Positions 34,887-46,239 of a stretch of DNA of 64,000 nucleotides are shown piece by piece. The position numbers and the translations under genes are program-made. Under the pieces are notes generated by a model. The model ran no database searches, had not been told where the DNA came from, and saw only the letters and a list, made by a program, of their open reading frames with translations. Origin of the DNA: Ananas comosus (Eukaryota; Streptophyta; Magnoliopsida; Poales; Bromeliaceae); assembly GCF_001540865.1 (NCBI RefSeq), contig NC_033631.1, positions 186,001-250,000 on the forward strand, in the 5' to 3' direction. The first letter of the stretch is position 1, and the number at the start of each line of letters is the position of its first letter.

Positions 34887-35820
34887 AAAAAATTGAATCC
34901 GGGATAAACCGAGGAAGCTTTTATCGTTTTTTGATAAAAGATTCCTTTTTTCTAAAAATACCTTTTCTCTAAAAGATCAAAGATAACAAACCAAGCTTTT
35001 TTATTATTATTATTAAAAAGTACATACGCGCAAATCAACTATTCTTTTTTTTTTTTAATTCTTGTCAAAAAGTAAAAATAAAGTATACAAATCAATCAAC
35101 TTTTAAAACCATATATTTGTGAAAAATGTTTTATACCCACTCTAAAGTTGGAAATTTTTGAATTATATATATTATGAATGTTTGAGAAATATTACATATA
35201 AGACGCGTTTACGTTATCATCTTACTGTTACATCTCTTTCTCAAACGACGACACCTCTCTCTCTCTCTCTCTCTCTCCAGAATCCCAACGTTCCACACCC
35301 CCTCTCTCGTTTACTCGAGAGATACCGAGTATATGTAAGTGTATTACGGTATTCACATTTATCCGGGGAGTTGAAATACAAATAACGTGACGGGGGCGCC
35401 CCGGTAAAAAACATATTCCCTGGTCAGGAGATGAATAAAAAATAATAATAAAAAAGGAAAGCAAGCTCTTTGTGCTAGCTTTTTTCACATTATCTGCTCA
35501 AAAAAAAGAGCTCCTTCTATAAATAACTAGTAACTAACTCGCGCGTGTAGTATCACGAACACTTATACAAAAGCATAATATAAAGAATTGATCAATTTTG
35601 TTATTATTAATATATGCTTTTAAAATTTTAACTTTAAATAATTAATATTAAAAGAGTTTACATATAAATTGATATATAATACATGTTCCTAAACATTTTA
35701 GAAGTTATTATCAACTCTCTTAGTTGAACCTTTGTCTCTACTCTCTGAGACTCAACTCATTTGAATACGCTCAGCCCCCATATAATATTTTCTAAACTTG
35801 TCCTTGTATATATCATGATT
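34761..35820. other. AT-rich filler with CT microsatellites and an N
   Basis: (CT)n runs at 34820-34844 and 35253-35277, A-runs at 34855-34892, and a single N at 34845 that interrupts the first microsatellite. No gene recognised; assembly may be weak here. Confidence 0.5.
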
Positions 35821-35939
35821 ATAATTAAAATGCGTCAGATCAATCACCACCCTACACTTGTTGGAAAAATGACGAGGATTTAATCAACAAAATCAATGCA
35901 AAACTAGCAATTAGCAGATAGTAGATATAATTGATGAAA

Positions 35940-36330
35940 AACGAAATTTCAAATCTTTTTCGACATTACTGGCGTAATGATCAAAGTGTTTCAAATTTAT
36001 AATTTTAATGGTCGATATGAGACATTTCTCGTTTAGCAGTGTAAAGATATTCAAATCAATTGAATTTTGGTTAGAAAATTTTTTAAACTATTTAGAACAA
36101 GATCTATACGCTCGATCTTAATTACAACATTTCTATCATCACTTTTTAGACGATATTCATTTTCAGCCGTTTATTTTTATGTCCATTTGATGTACAAGAG
36201 AACAATATTGGAAAAGCATAAAATTTGATTTCTAGATGCTTGGTGTAGATCATGTTCAATGGTGCCGATCGTCGATTTAGAGGCTCCATCATCAAAAACA
36301 AATGGGTGGCAACGGAGCCCGTTTACTACC
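35940..36330. mobile_element. partial copy of fold-back element family
   Basis: GCAGTGTAAAGATATTCAAATC, ATCAAAGTGTTTCAAATT and GCCGATCGTCGATTTAGAGG have counterparts inside the element at 36.40-36.95 kb. The ends are diverged. Confidence 0.5.
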
Positions 36331-36402
36331 GATAGTATTCCAGCTCAACTCAAAGTTATTATATTACACGAGAATAAGATATTCAGGCGTGCATAAAAAT
36401 AT

Positions 36403-36948
36403 GGAGTAGGTCTTGTGTGCTATTAGGAGGACGGAGGCCTTCGTGCTCCTAAACCGTTTTCGATGATGGAGCTTTCGAATTAACGATCGGCTTTATTAGA
36501 CTTCGTCTAGCGTAGTTGAAGTATCTAGAAAGTAAATTTTGTAATTTTTCGATGTCATTTACCTAGCGATCAAAAGAGTTCAAAATTAACGACTGAAAAT
36601 AAAAATATCATAAAAAGTAGTGATATACCACTAAAATTTTCGATCAGAGATATTGATCTTGTAGAAAATAGTATAAAAAAATTTCTATCAAAATTTTATC
36701 TGATTTGAATATTTCTACACTGTTAAACTTGCAAACGATATACATCGATCATTAAAAATTATTGATTTTTAACCCTTTTGATCGTTAGGTGAATAATATT
36801 GAAAAATCGTAAAATTTATTTTCTAGATACTTCAAATACGCTAGATCAAGTCTAGGGGAGCCGATCGTCAATTCGAAAGCTCCATTACCGAAAAAGACTG
36901 AGGAGCACGGAGACCTCCGTGCTTCTAATAGCACACAAGACCTACTCC
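36403..36948. mobile_element. fold-back MITE, 546 bp, perfect 24-bp TIR start
   Basis: It starts GGAGTAGGTCTTGTGTGC and ends with the exact inverse; similarity of the arms extends about 200 bp. Flanks AAAAATAT and AAAAATGT differ at one of 8 positions, consistent with an 8-bp hAT-like target duplication (inference). It lies in the P2 intron. Confidence 0.88.
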
Positions 36949-37172
36949 AAAAATGTGTCCTAAAATCACAAATATACTCAAATGTTTAAAGAGTTACACC
37001 ACTTACTCGCAGCCATAGCGACTTTCAAAGATGAGTTCGACAAGATGAGAAAGATCAAGAATATAGATAGCACAAATCTTGTAGGAGCTAGAGAGGCCAT
37101 GACAAAGGACTAAAGAGAAAATCTAGCAAAGAGGTGTACAAATTTTTGTCATGAAGAGGAGAGAATGAGGGG

Positions 37173-37183
37173 TTTGATTTATA
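37173..37183 (-). promoter_or_regulatory. TATA box of peptide copy P2
   Basis: TATAAATCAAA on the minus strand, at the position equivalent to the P1 TATA box, about 75 bp before the P2 ATG. Confidence 0.6.
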
Positions 37184-37251
37184 CTAACGTGGGATAAGCA
37201 TTGGGAGCTCCCAATATTAGGGATGTGTGTGAAAGAAACTTGGATTGACTA

Positions 37252-37860
37252 TAAGGGCTTGTTTGGTTCATTCATTTTGGCTATGGAATGAGAATCAGTT
37301 TGATCAAATTCGGTTAATTTTGTTTGGTTCGTATGAATTGGTTTGGAATTCCTATTCCGGACTGGAATGGGAATGGCCTATTAGCCTTTAACTTGATTCC
37401 GGTCTTCTAGCCCGGATTGAGATTTCATTCCGGAAGCCCACTAAGTTCTCGAAGCCCATGTGACCATCTCACCCTCCTTCTCTTCACCCCTTTCTCATCA
37501 AAAAAAAAAAAAAAAAAAAAACATATCCTCTTTCAAAATCATATCCCTAACCCACATCAATAAAAGTTTTTAAAAATAAATTTGACATTTTTTTTGAAAA
37601 ACTTATTAGAGAATAGTATTATATTTTTCATAAATTTTAAATACTATAAATTTATATTTGAGAGTAAAATTAGTATTATAGTATCCTATAATTTTTTTAG
37701 TTTATACGAAACAAACAATGAAATGTGAATAACTCATTCCAATTCTCAATCCACAAATAAACCAAACGTCTTGAGGGAGTGAGCCATTCCAATTATCATT
37801 TCAATGCATTTCCATTTCATTATCCATTCCAATTCCATTCTTGAACCAAACAACCCCTAA
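37252..37860. mobile_element. Tourist/PIF-Harbinger-type MITE
   Basis: Element 37255-37857 (603 bp) is flanked by TAA on both sides. Its TIRs are GGGCTTGTTTGGTTCA and TGAACCAAACAACCCC (inverse with one mismatch). TAA/TTA target duplications and this TIR type are typical of PIF/Harbinger MITEs. Confidence 0.88.
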
Positions 37861-37906
37861 TAGTGCTTAACAATTAGGGTATACTTTTCAGAGTCAAATT
37901 TGGAAA

Positions 37907-38281
37907 TATAATTAAGGGAAAACTTCAAAAACCCCCCCTGTGGTTTCGTGCATTCTCACTTTGCTACCCTGTGGTTTAAAACGTATCAATTTACCCCCCT
38001 GTGGTTTCATTTTTATCTTTTCGGAAGCTTTTTCGTTAATATTTCGTTAAATTATATACAAAAAACTTCAGATAACCATCTATATTTATCAAATAGTCAC
38101 TTTAGTATCCTTTAATTTTAACTTTGTCACTGATTTTAAAAAAAAATAATAATAAAATTGATAACAAAAAGATAAAAACGAAACCACAGGGGGGCAAATT
38201 GATACGTTTTAAACCACAGGGTAGCAAAGTGAGAATGCACGAAACCACAGGGGGGGTTTTTGAAGTTTTCCCTATAATCAA
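37907..38281. mobile_element. fold-back MITE, GGGAAAACTTC family, copy 2 (357 bp)
   Basis: Element 37916-38272, same length as the copy at 30.13 kb and almost identical to it. Flanks TATAATTAA / TATAATCAA match at 8 of 9 positions, consistent with a 9-bp Mutator-type duplication. Little divergence implies recent activity. Confidence 0.9.
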
Positions 38282-38329
38282 ATTAGGAAGCTGACTCAAA
38301 TTTTCCAGTGGTCAATTGAATGCAAGAAT

Positions 38330-39300
38330 CACCTCATACGCACTAATATAAGTGGTGGGGAGAAAAGAAAAAAGAAAAAAATAACACTTAACCTATTATG
38401 TAGTGGTGGGGATTTAGCTTTTAACTGTATGTTAGGTTTCTTCTTAAAAGATCTATCCTTTAAGTAATATGATATAAAAGTAGTGGTGGTGAATGAAACT
38501 CTTACCTAATAGAATCCCCATAAGTTACCTCTTCCAATTGTGAACACGGTAGTTCAAATAATTTTCATGCATATTCACCTCTCACTTTAATTTCCATGTT
38601 TGATTCATTCCTCTTTTAGAATCAAAGAATTGTTGAATTACAAGGCTTTACTAAAGTGATGCTTTTGTTTTTTTTTCCAAAATTCTGCGCCATGCGTTGA
38701 CGAATGGCGATTCTCTTCCGAAGAAAAAAAAAATGTTTGAAATTGATAATAGGGTTAATTTTATACAGATCCCTACAAAAATAATAAATAACAAATATAT
38801 TCTTACAAATCTTAACTTTCGTATGTTGTCATTGCAAAAGTTCTGATATTTTCAAATATGTCCCTACCGTTAGAATTCGTTAGAAAAATTTATTTAACCA
38901 TAAATTAAATACTTAAGTCTGATTAGTTTTTTATATTTTTACTCATTTATATTATATTGTTATAGTTTTTGGAGGGATATATTTGTGATGGCAAAATTAA
39001 AAATATAAACAGCTATCTAACTGTCCTCTAACAATAACAAACCAGAGGGACATATTTGAAAATATCAATACTTTTGTAGGAAGTACAATTATAAAAGTTG
39101 AACTTTGTAGGGATATATTTGTCATTCACTACATTTGCAGGGACTTGTATGAAATTTACCTTTGATAATAATGTAATCCAGGTTTATAAAAGTAAATTGC
39201 AAATTAATTACTCAAAATTTTTTCAAGCAGAAAAAAGAATTTAAAACAATCTACTAAACTTGATATAGATCTTTTGCTCTTTTTATTATATAATATAAAA
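38330..39300. repeat. array flanking module, copy 1
   Basis: The order AATCAC...GCACTAATATAAG, AACCTATTA, GTGGGGATT, ATTCATTCCTCTTTTAGAATC, AAGTGATG, GAAGAAAAAA, TTATAAAAGTAAATTG recurs at 39.9-41.1, 50.5-51.9 and 53.3-54.2 kb. This copy holds a Mutator-type MITE (38751-39161). Confidence 0.75.
38742..39170. mobile_element. Mutator-type MITE with 9-bp TSD
   Basis: Element 38751-39161 is flanked by TTGATAATA on both sides. The arms GGGTTAATTTTATACA and its inverse continue for about 115 bp, including ATATTTTCAAATATGTCCCT in both. Non-coding. Confidence 0.88.
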
Positions 39301-39492
39301 CAACCATTATTCTTCAAAAGTTTAAGTTATTAGATGACAGTGTTTTTAATATTTCATTCCCCCTCACGTCTACGATAGGACGTGAACTTAATTAAATAGG
39401 AGGAAATTAAAGGAGACTAGAGACTAGGGAAATTCAATAAAATGATAATTTACTATTAATATATATTCAGCATTGTTTTTCTCCCTCTCTTT

Positions 39493-39493
<1 letters not shown>

Positions 39494-39540
<47 letters not shown>

Positions 39541-39660
39541 CTTCTACGTAGACCTCCTCAGCTATTGGTTATTTTGCTCGCCACCGGTAGTCTGATTGGT
39601 AATGCACCTATTTTCCAAGAGAGAAGTCGCGAGCTTGATCACGTGTTTATAATATAGACC
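39494..39660. mobile_element. 47-bp poly(T) run and tRNA-like retroposon
   Basis: An uninterrupted T run (39494-39540) is followed by a sequence with GGTAGTCTGATTGG (A-box-like) and GCGAGCTTGATCAC (B-box-like). Similar boxes occur at 40.84-40.90 and 51.20-51.25 kb. If the run is a poly(A) tail the element would be on the minus strand, in conflict with the box orientation, so the structure is uncertain. Confidence 0.45.
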
Positions 39661-39779
39661 TTCTTAATTTTCTAATTTTATAAGAATCGGTTAACTATAA
39701 TCAAACAAAGTGGTGAAATTATATCACTTTACGATTTTATTAGATTTATAAACTTAATATTTTTAACAAATACCCTAAA

Positions 39780-39870
39780 TCAGTTTTAACGGTGTGGATC
39801 GTTGATTTGAATACCCTAAGATCGAAAACGAGACTATAGTACCGGAGCTCCGGTACTATTGATAGTATAG
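39780..39870. mobile_element. right-end fragment of the 30.5-kb fold-back element
   Basis: GGATCGTTGATTTGAATACCC and GGAGCTCCGGTACTATTGATAGTATAGG-type sequence (positions 39795-39870) match the right arm of the element at 30.5-31.0 kb. Confidence 0.6.
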
Positions 39871-39904
39871 GAGACTAGCTCTATATACTAGTGCTTTTTT
39901 AACC

Positions 39905-41087
39905 TATTTATTAATAATAGTAGTGGGGATTCAGCAATGGCTTTGATTTTATGTTACTAGTGTGAGATCCACCGCCATTATAAGCAGAGTTCCCTGCGTA
40001 CATTAAGTTGAATTAATCTTATTTTTTACTTCTCCCATTATCTTCTTTCACAACAATCATAGTAAGATTCATCTAATCTCCGTTATACATGTCCGAGTAT
40101 TTTTAAATCATGGATTCGATATCATTGATTTCGAATTCTTTTAGACTGGGGTCTCATTTAGATAAAAATAAACCGAAAGCACTTTAAGTACTATATATGG
40201 CTCATTTTGAAAGTACTATTCAATCTTTTAAACTTTGAGTTTTGCGCTCTAATCTGTCAATTCGTTTATTTTAAGCTATATAATAGCACTTTATTACAGA
40301 ATTTAGGCGCGCCATTTATGTTATGAACTTGATTAGAGTATTTCATATAACTCATGTGACAATATTTTGGGTAAATGTATAGCGTGCTTAAATTTTATAA
40401 CAGAAGAACCATTAAATCAATTTACTAGACTATATATTAAAATTAAATTTTTTAAAAATTAGATTGTTGTGTGAAAACGGTCCTCGGTTGAAATAAGTTT
40501 TGTACATTTTTTCCTCACATTTAGTTTTCATGTTTGACTCATTCCTTCTTTAGAATCAAAGAATTTTTAAATGAAAACACTTAATTAAAGTAAAGTGATG
40601 TTTAATTGCATTCTTTGTGTGGAATTCCATGCACCGGTAGTAATTAAATAGAGGAGGGTATGAGTCTTCAGTCTTGGTGAGTGATAATTATGTCTTGAAG
40701 AAAAAAGTGTTTGAAATTAATTAAGTATGCATCCGGGTTATAAAAGTAAATTGTTAATTAATTAATTACTGAAACTTATTTTCTCAAGGAAAAAAAATTT
40801 AAAATAATTTACAAGTTAGGGTTACCTTTCACTGATAGTCGGGTTGGTAAGGCCCCTCCCTTCTAAGGGGGGAGGCTGCGAGATTGATCCGGCTTATATG
40901 TGTATATATATATTTATGTTTTACTAGTATTCTTAGAGGAGAGGAAGTTTACTGTATCACACTTGTACCATATTATCAGTAACAAGCCAATCATATCTCT
41001 TGATCAATTGAATGTCAGAATCACATGACATGCACTAATATATATAAGAAAAGAAAAGAAAAGAAAAACATTTAACCTATTTAATAG
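39905..41087. repeat. array flanking module, copy 2 (no peptide exons)
   Basis: The best preserved copy: TAGTGGGGATTCAGCAATGG through GACTCATTCCTTCTTTAGAA, GGAATTCCATGC, a SINE-like core with CTCCCTTCTAAGGGGGGAGG, to ATTATCAGTAACAAGCCAAT and CATTTAACCTATTTAATAG. It is interrupted at 41087 by the TRIM/LTR complex and resumes at 46235. Confidence 0.8.
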
Positions 41088-41655
41088 TTATGACACATCC
41101 ATAATTTAGAATAGTTTTATAAATTAATGAGATATTAGTAGGCTAAACCTTATCAATCCGACTGTAGCATTTTGGATGGTAGTTAGGCCCAGGAGGTGAA
41201 GAGGGTTAATTGTGCTAGGGTTAAAATAGTTCTAAGATAGGCAATCTCCTAGGAAAGTGGGGTGACATAGTCAATCACCATTCGAAAGTGTGAAATGAGA
41301 TTCAGTTGAGCCAAGATTTGAATAACAGACTAAATCAGGATCTGGAAATGACAAGCTAAGCAAAAGTCTGAATGACAAGGCTAGTGAGACGAGTCTCATA
41401 TCGCCTGATACTTGTGAGTGTGCTTAAGTCTGACAAGAACGTCAGGGCTTAAAAATGGGAGAAATTAAATGTGACATTTCCAAGATCTAGAATAACTCTA
41501 TATATAAGATATAATCGAGTTAAATCTTCTAACTGACTATAGTATTTTGAACGATGGTTAGACCCAAGAGGTTAAAATGGTTAAGTATGCACCTAGAGGT
41601 AGAATAATTTTAGGATGGATGATCGATTTCTATGGAAAGCGGGGCATCACAATAG
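41083..41655. mobile_element. TRIM-like mini LTR element
   Basis: Two direct repeats of about 181 bp (41088-41268 and 41470-41650, the second starting TGTGACAT and ending GGGGCATCAC) enclose about 200 bp. AATAG stands on both sides (41083-41087 and 41651-41655). Short LTRs, no coding capacity and a 5-bp duplication fit a terminal-repeat retrotransposon in miniature. Confidence 0.75.
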
Positions 41656-44600
41656 TGTTAGAACAATTACCGCACAAAAATCTGATTGTGATTTAAATCT
41701 AACTAAATTTTATTATAAATACAACTTACTTGCTATATCCAAAAAAATACTTAATTGATCCGGAAGCGTGCGAGGCACTGCCCTAAGACGTATTCCCGTC
41801 CTTACGTGCGGGATTAACCGGAAACAACACCCCAAGATACGACCGGAATTTCTCCTCCTGCGAGCACGATCGTGAAGAAGATTGACGAAGACTCTTTCAA
41901 CACCCAGCGATAAGAATCAATCAAAATAAAGAAAATTGGAAAATGGAATAAACTTAAAATAAATTTTCTTTGATCCCTTTATTTTGTTTTTCCTCTGCAT
42001 CATGTCACATAAAGTATAAACAGTATGCGTTATATAGATGTGGGAGTTGAACGTTGGTCCACAACGTTCGACCCACGTCGCTAATAATGAGCGCCAATTA
42101 AGAAGGAAAACGTCAGCTCTTCAGCGGACGTTAAAATTCCACTCATTTAGGAAATAAAATAATATATAAAACATATTAATTAGTTAAAATTAATAAAAGA
42201 TAATAAATAAGTTAATAAGATAATAATAATAAAAGAAAGTAATTAGGAAATTTTGAATTTTACACCAACAATCCCCCACAAAATTCAAAATTATCGAAAT
42301 AGGAATGAAACTTAAAAATTAAAATAAATAAATGAATAAATCACCGGGTGTTTATACTATGCAGTAGGCGAGGTGTCTTTAAAAGACTTAACCCCACTTA
42401 GTGTAAATAGTTTCCATCAGAAGGAATCGGAGTGAATCAGGTCTTGAACTACGTTCCTTTGTCCCAGACTTCTACTACCACACACACAGTACAGAGTTCT
42501 CCGTCGCGGGTCTGTGCGTTAATGGCCATGCACAGTACCTTAATTTTTCATAAGAGTTTCTATGTATAGCACATTCACATAGCCGCGGCCACATACTGAT
42601 ACTCTTATATAGGTGGTTTCCTCCAGGGATGTGTGTAGAGTCATATCTCGCGAAAATTATCGCCTTGGATTCCATTAAGAGCTCTCAGCTCAACCTAATC
42701 CACTACACAGAGCACTACTCACCATGGGGATGGAATTGGAGCGAAAGCTCCTCTATAAAATTTGTAGAAAGTGCTCTTTGGCCAACCTGACAGCTTATTT
42801 TTACCACATTGAACCTTCTTCAAGGGATCTCCTATCACAAAGGTTGGGTTCCCACTGCAGGAAGGCCCTTTATAGGCAAGATCCCATCCCCCTCGATGAC
42901 AGTAGGACTATAGTCCTCTTCAGGCCTTTCATCAAGCACTCTGCAAAATTTTGATCAGATCTGATAAAACTCAAATTAATAACATTATGAAGAATAACCA
43001 TCTAATAAATTTATGTCAATATAATTTATTTGCCAACTTTAGAATTTACTAAATTCTTCTCCAGGATGAACATTAATAGTAAAACAGATAAACATATGAG
43101 AGCAAACATAATATCAAAATTAATCAACAGATAAAAGAGTTTCCCCCCACAAGTTCTGAGATACATTAAGACTTAAGATCATGATATTAATCATGTGTCC
43201 AGTAGGGTTCTGTTCAACAACAAATAGATGCCCAAACAATTTTAAAAGATATGTTCGAGCAAAATATATAGAATTTCACTATTATTTGACGTTGCAAACA
43301 GAGTATATTAACAATACTGAAACAATAATAGAGATGATTAAAATTTGATTTACTGGTTTGAGACTATGGCTATAAGAAGTTGAGCAAACCACGGGTTCGA
43401 ATCCCACTGAAAACAAATTTTTATTTTATTTTATTTTTTTTCTTTTATAAACAAATTTAAAACACCCTATAACAAATATGAGAATATAATAATTGATAAT
43501 TAAACTATATGCAATTAGCAAATAAATTATATGCAATTAGAATTTGAAAATACTAATTCTAATTTATTTAAATTAGAACGACAAACATACAATCAAATTT
43601 GTCAAACAAAAATAACATGCGATATCTTTCTATTTTAAGCGAAATAATAATTAAACTACATACATGAGTGTGCTAGTCTCGAACAGTAGTGCAGCGCAAG
43701 GGCGACATGATAAAATTCCAGTAACAAGCTATCATGAGTAGACACTCCCCCACAAAAAAATTAATTTAATATCGAGGTTGGCAAGTAATCCACATATATC
43801 AGATATTAAACTAATAAGAACAGATATTACAACGAAACAGTATATGTATATACGGTTACACTGATTTTTTTTTTTTTAACTTATAAAAAAAAAAACAGTG
43901 AAAACAATATACATATAGTTTTGAAATCCATAATGTCCGTACCTTTTTATTTTCAAAACAGCTACAAGTAAAGGCATTTTTTTTTTTTTAAATACTCATC
44001 AAATAAAATGTAATTTAAACAAGAAATTACATAATATGCAATTATAGGTTAAAATGATAATTCCGAAAATTTTGTATTTGAATGCCAATTATACAAACAA
44101 ATTAACTAACAAATTATATACATATAAAATTAATTTAATACGGATTAGCATTCGTCAGATTTCAATCACAATCAAATCGGAATTACGTCTTAGATTGTTG
44201 GAACAAATACCGCACAGAAATTTGATTGTGATTTAAATCTAACTAAATTTTACTATGAAAATAAATAAATCAACTTACAGATGATCGCTAAATCCAAATA
44301 AATATTTAATTGATCCGGAAGCGTGCGAGGCACTGCCCTAAGGCGTATTCCTGTCCTTACGTGCGGGATTAACCGGAAACAACACCCCAAGGTACGACCG
44401 GAATTCCTCCTCCTGCGAGCACGATCGTGAAGAAGGTTGACGGAGACTCTTTCAACACCCGATGATAAAAGATCAAATAAATTAAAATTAAAAGAAGAAA
44501 AATTCCTCTCTCTGTCGTGTTCACATCTCCACATGAACAGTATGCGAAGCATACTAATATAGAGGGGAATAGAATGTATGTAACCGTAGAATCCAACCAA

Positions 44601-44966
44601 CATTTTAATCCTAATTAATTACACAAAGCTAATTAGAAAATTTCAAAACCGCCCTAGAATTCATGCGCCACTAGAAGTCAGCGCATGAAGCGCGTACGTC
44701 CGTAACGGCCGCGCCCGGAGCGGACGTCCGTTTTAAAGGACGTTAACAATAAAAATAAATTAGGATTAATAAGTAAAAATAGAGGATTTTGAATTTTTCT
44801 CCAACAGATGACCAAGGACATTCTACTTGGAATGTGTTTATGGTTACTATTCAACTATTTATCGTAAAACAAACATATATATAAAAAGTGGAAGTACTTC
44901 AGTTTTTAATTTACTAGTTCTTTTAAATAAAACAACTCAAACAAGAAACTTCAGTTCGAAAGGCAC

Positions 44967-45324
44967 TTAGGCTATGTTTGGTTGGGGAACAAGGGTGGGG
45001 ATAAGGGGTTATCCCCGCCTTGTTCCCCAGACACTATTTTTACAAAATTAAAAATTTAAATTTTAAATTATTTAATTTAAAATTTAAAATTTTGATATTT
45101 TAATTTTTTTTATATTTAGAATTTGATATGTTATTTTTTAAATTAAAATTACCAACTTTAATTCTTATCCCATCTTACCTAACCAAACGTTATTTTTCTT
45201 ATTCCCAGCAATAACTCAATTTTCATCCAAACGCAAAATTGATCTAATCCTCGCTTATACCTCAATTTATATCTATACTCGGAATACCCACTTTTTGCTT
45301 ATCCCCGAACCAAACGATACCTTA
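44967..45324. mobile_element. Tourist/PIF-Harbinger-type MITE
   Basis: Element 44970-45321 (352 bp) with TTA on both sides and TIRs GGCTATGTTTGGTT / AACCAAACGATACC (one internal difference). GGGATAAG-rich arms; no coding. Confidence 0.85.
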
Positions 45325-45446
45325 GAAAGTAATTTTCACTTGAATTTAGTTCAATTTGAAACCAAAATGTTTGGATTAAATAGCTTCCAAAAATAGTGGT
45401 AGTAGTAGCACATTCAACAGAATCTGGGCCAAACAGGATGTCTTAA

Positions 45447-45782
45447 GGGCCCGTTTGATTCGAGTTATGTAATATTACCAAGTATCTCGACATATCCAGG
45501 TATTTTGGATTTCGGCGTGAGATTACTACTGATGCTGCATTAGCGCGTTTGGTTTAATGCAGTAATGTAATACTAGATTACAGTGTTTATAGCATTAATA
45601 CGTTTGGTTCAGTTTATAAAATTTAGTAATCCTGACATAAGAGTATAGTTTTTTCCAAAATTGCCTTTGTTGTGGTCATTTGAATATTAGTTTTTACGGA
45701 AATGACGAATGGAGGGAAGGAGATCGTGATGCATGATTACCTGGAAGGACGACGCAATAGAAGATGATAGGTGTTCGTGCGC

Positions 45783-45817
<35 letters not shown>

Positions 45818-46106
45818 TGGCATGAGAGAGAGAGAGGGAGGAAGGCGAGAGAGAGATGAAAATAATATTGTTAATTAGATTTGGGGTTGTTGGAGGGTAA
45901 AATTGTCATTTTACATAATATATAGTATTAACGGGTTTCAGTAATGCAAGATACATGACCCCCCCTCCTGTTAATATTTTCGATGTAATCCTGCTCGATT
46001 TGTAATGCTACATTAACGATTAGATTACATAGCCGATTAACCAAACACAGTTATCCTGATAGAATTGCCTGTAATCCTGCCAGGATAACTCGAACCAAAC
46101 GCACCC
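45447..46106. mobile_element. PIF-Harbinger-like MITE
   Basis: The ends GGGCCCGTTTGATTCGAG and CTCGAACCAAACGCACCC are imperfect inverse repeats, with TAA before and TTA after. A (GA)n run lies inside at 45786-45850. Confidence 0.75.
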
Positions 46107-46239
46107 TTATTACNTTAGGAAATAAAATAATATATAAAACATATTAATTAGTTAAAATTAATAAAAGATAATAAATAAGTTAATAAGATAATAATAATAA
46201 AAGAAAGTAATTAGGAAATTTTGGATTTTACACGAACAA

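Larger units (their letters stand above)
33933..37100 (-). pseudogene. peptide precursor copy P2, exons split by TE-filled intron
   Basis: Exon 1 is 37100-37007 (minus): MASLAPTRFVLSIFLIFL... is a signal peptide, and the GTAAGTGG donor matches P1. Homologous exon 2 ends with a stop at 33933. At the acceptor aligned with P1 (exon from 34105) a stop comes at once. The next AG, giving an exon 34087-33933, opens an 82-aa frame containing SYSKGGGLRPP, EYGPPSPTV, NPNQSP and a C-terminal VPIHG. The intron is about 2.9 kb, and flanking pieces of the P1 intron can be recognised on both sides of the inserted elements. It could be a working gene with a shifted acceptor or a dead copy; transcript data would decide. 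The motif EYGPPSP-x2-NP-x3-P recalls the DY...NP...P core of PSY-type sulfated peptides (inference only). Confidence 0.5.
41651..46239 (-). mobile_element. non-autonomous LTR retrotransposon complex
   Basis: The left LTR is 41656-42270 (TGTTAG...CCAACA). Reading minus, TTGTGGGGGAT next to it is a polypurine tract, so the element runs on the minus strand. A diverged LTR of the same family is at 44196-44806. The last 120 bp of another LTR, nearly identical to the left one, is 46115-46234 directly after an N. AATAG stands before 41656 and after 46234. There is no gag-pol reading frame. No primer-binding site was recognised, and the order is probably disturbed by the gap. Confidence 0.7.

Noticed and set aside
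42475..42954. two short frames in the LTR element interior
   Set aside because: No match to gag, protease, integrase or reverse transcriptase motifs; probably non-coding interior of a non-autonomous element.
43345..43420. possible tRNA gene (GGGTTCGAATCCCAC)
   Set aside because: Only the T-loop/B-box is convincing; the T-stem has two mismatches and no acceptor or D-arm can be drawn. More likely a SINE or tRNA fragment inside the LTR element.
44253..44603. 116-codon minus frame
   Set aside because: Lies inside an LTR and is open only because of local GC content.
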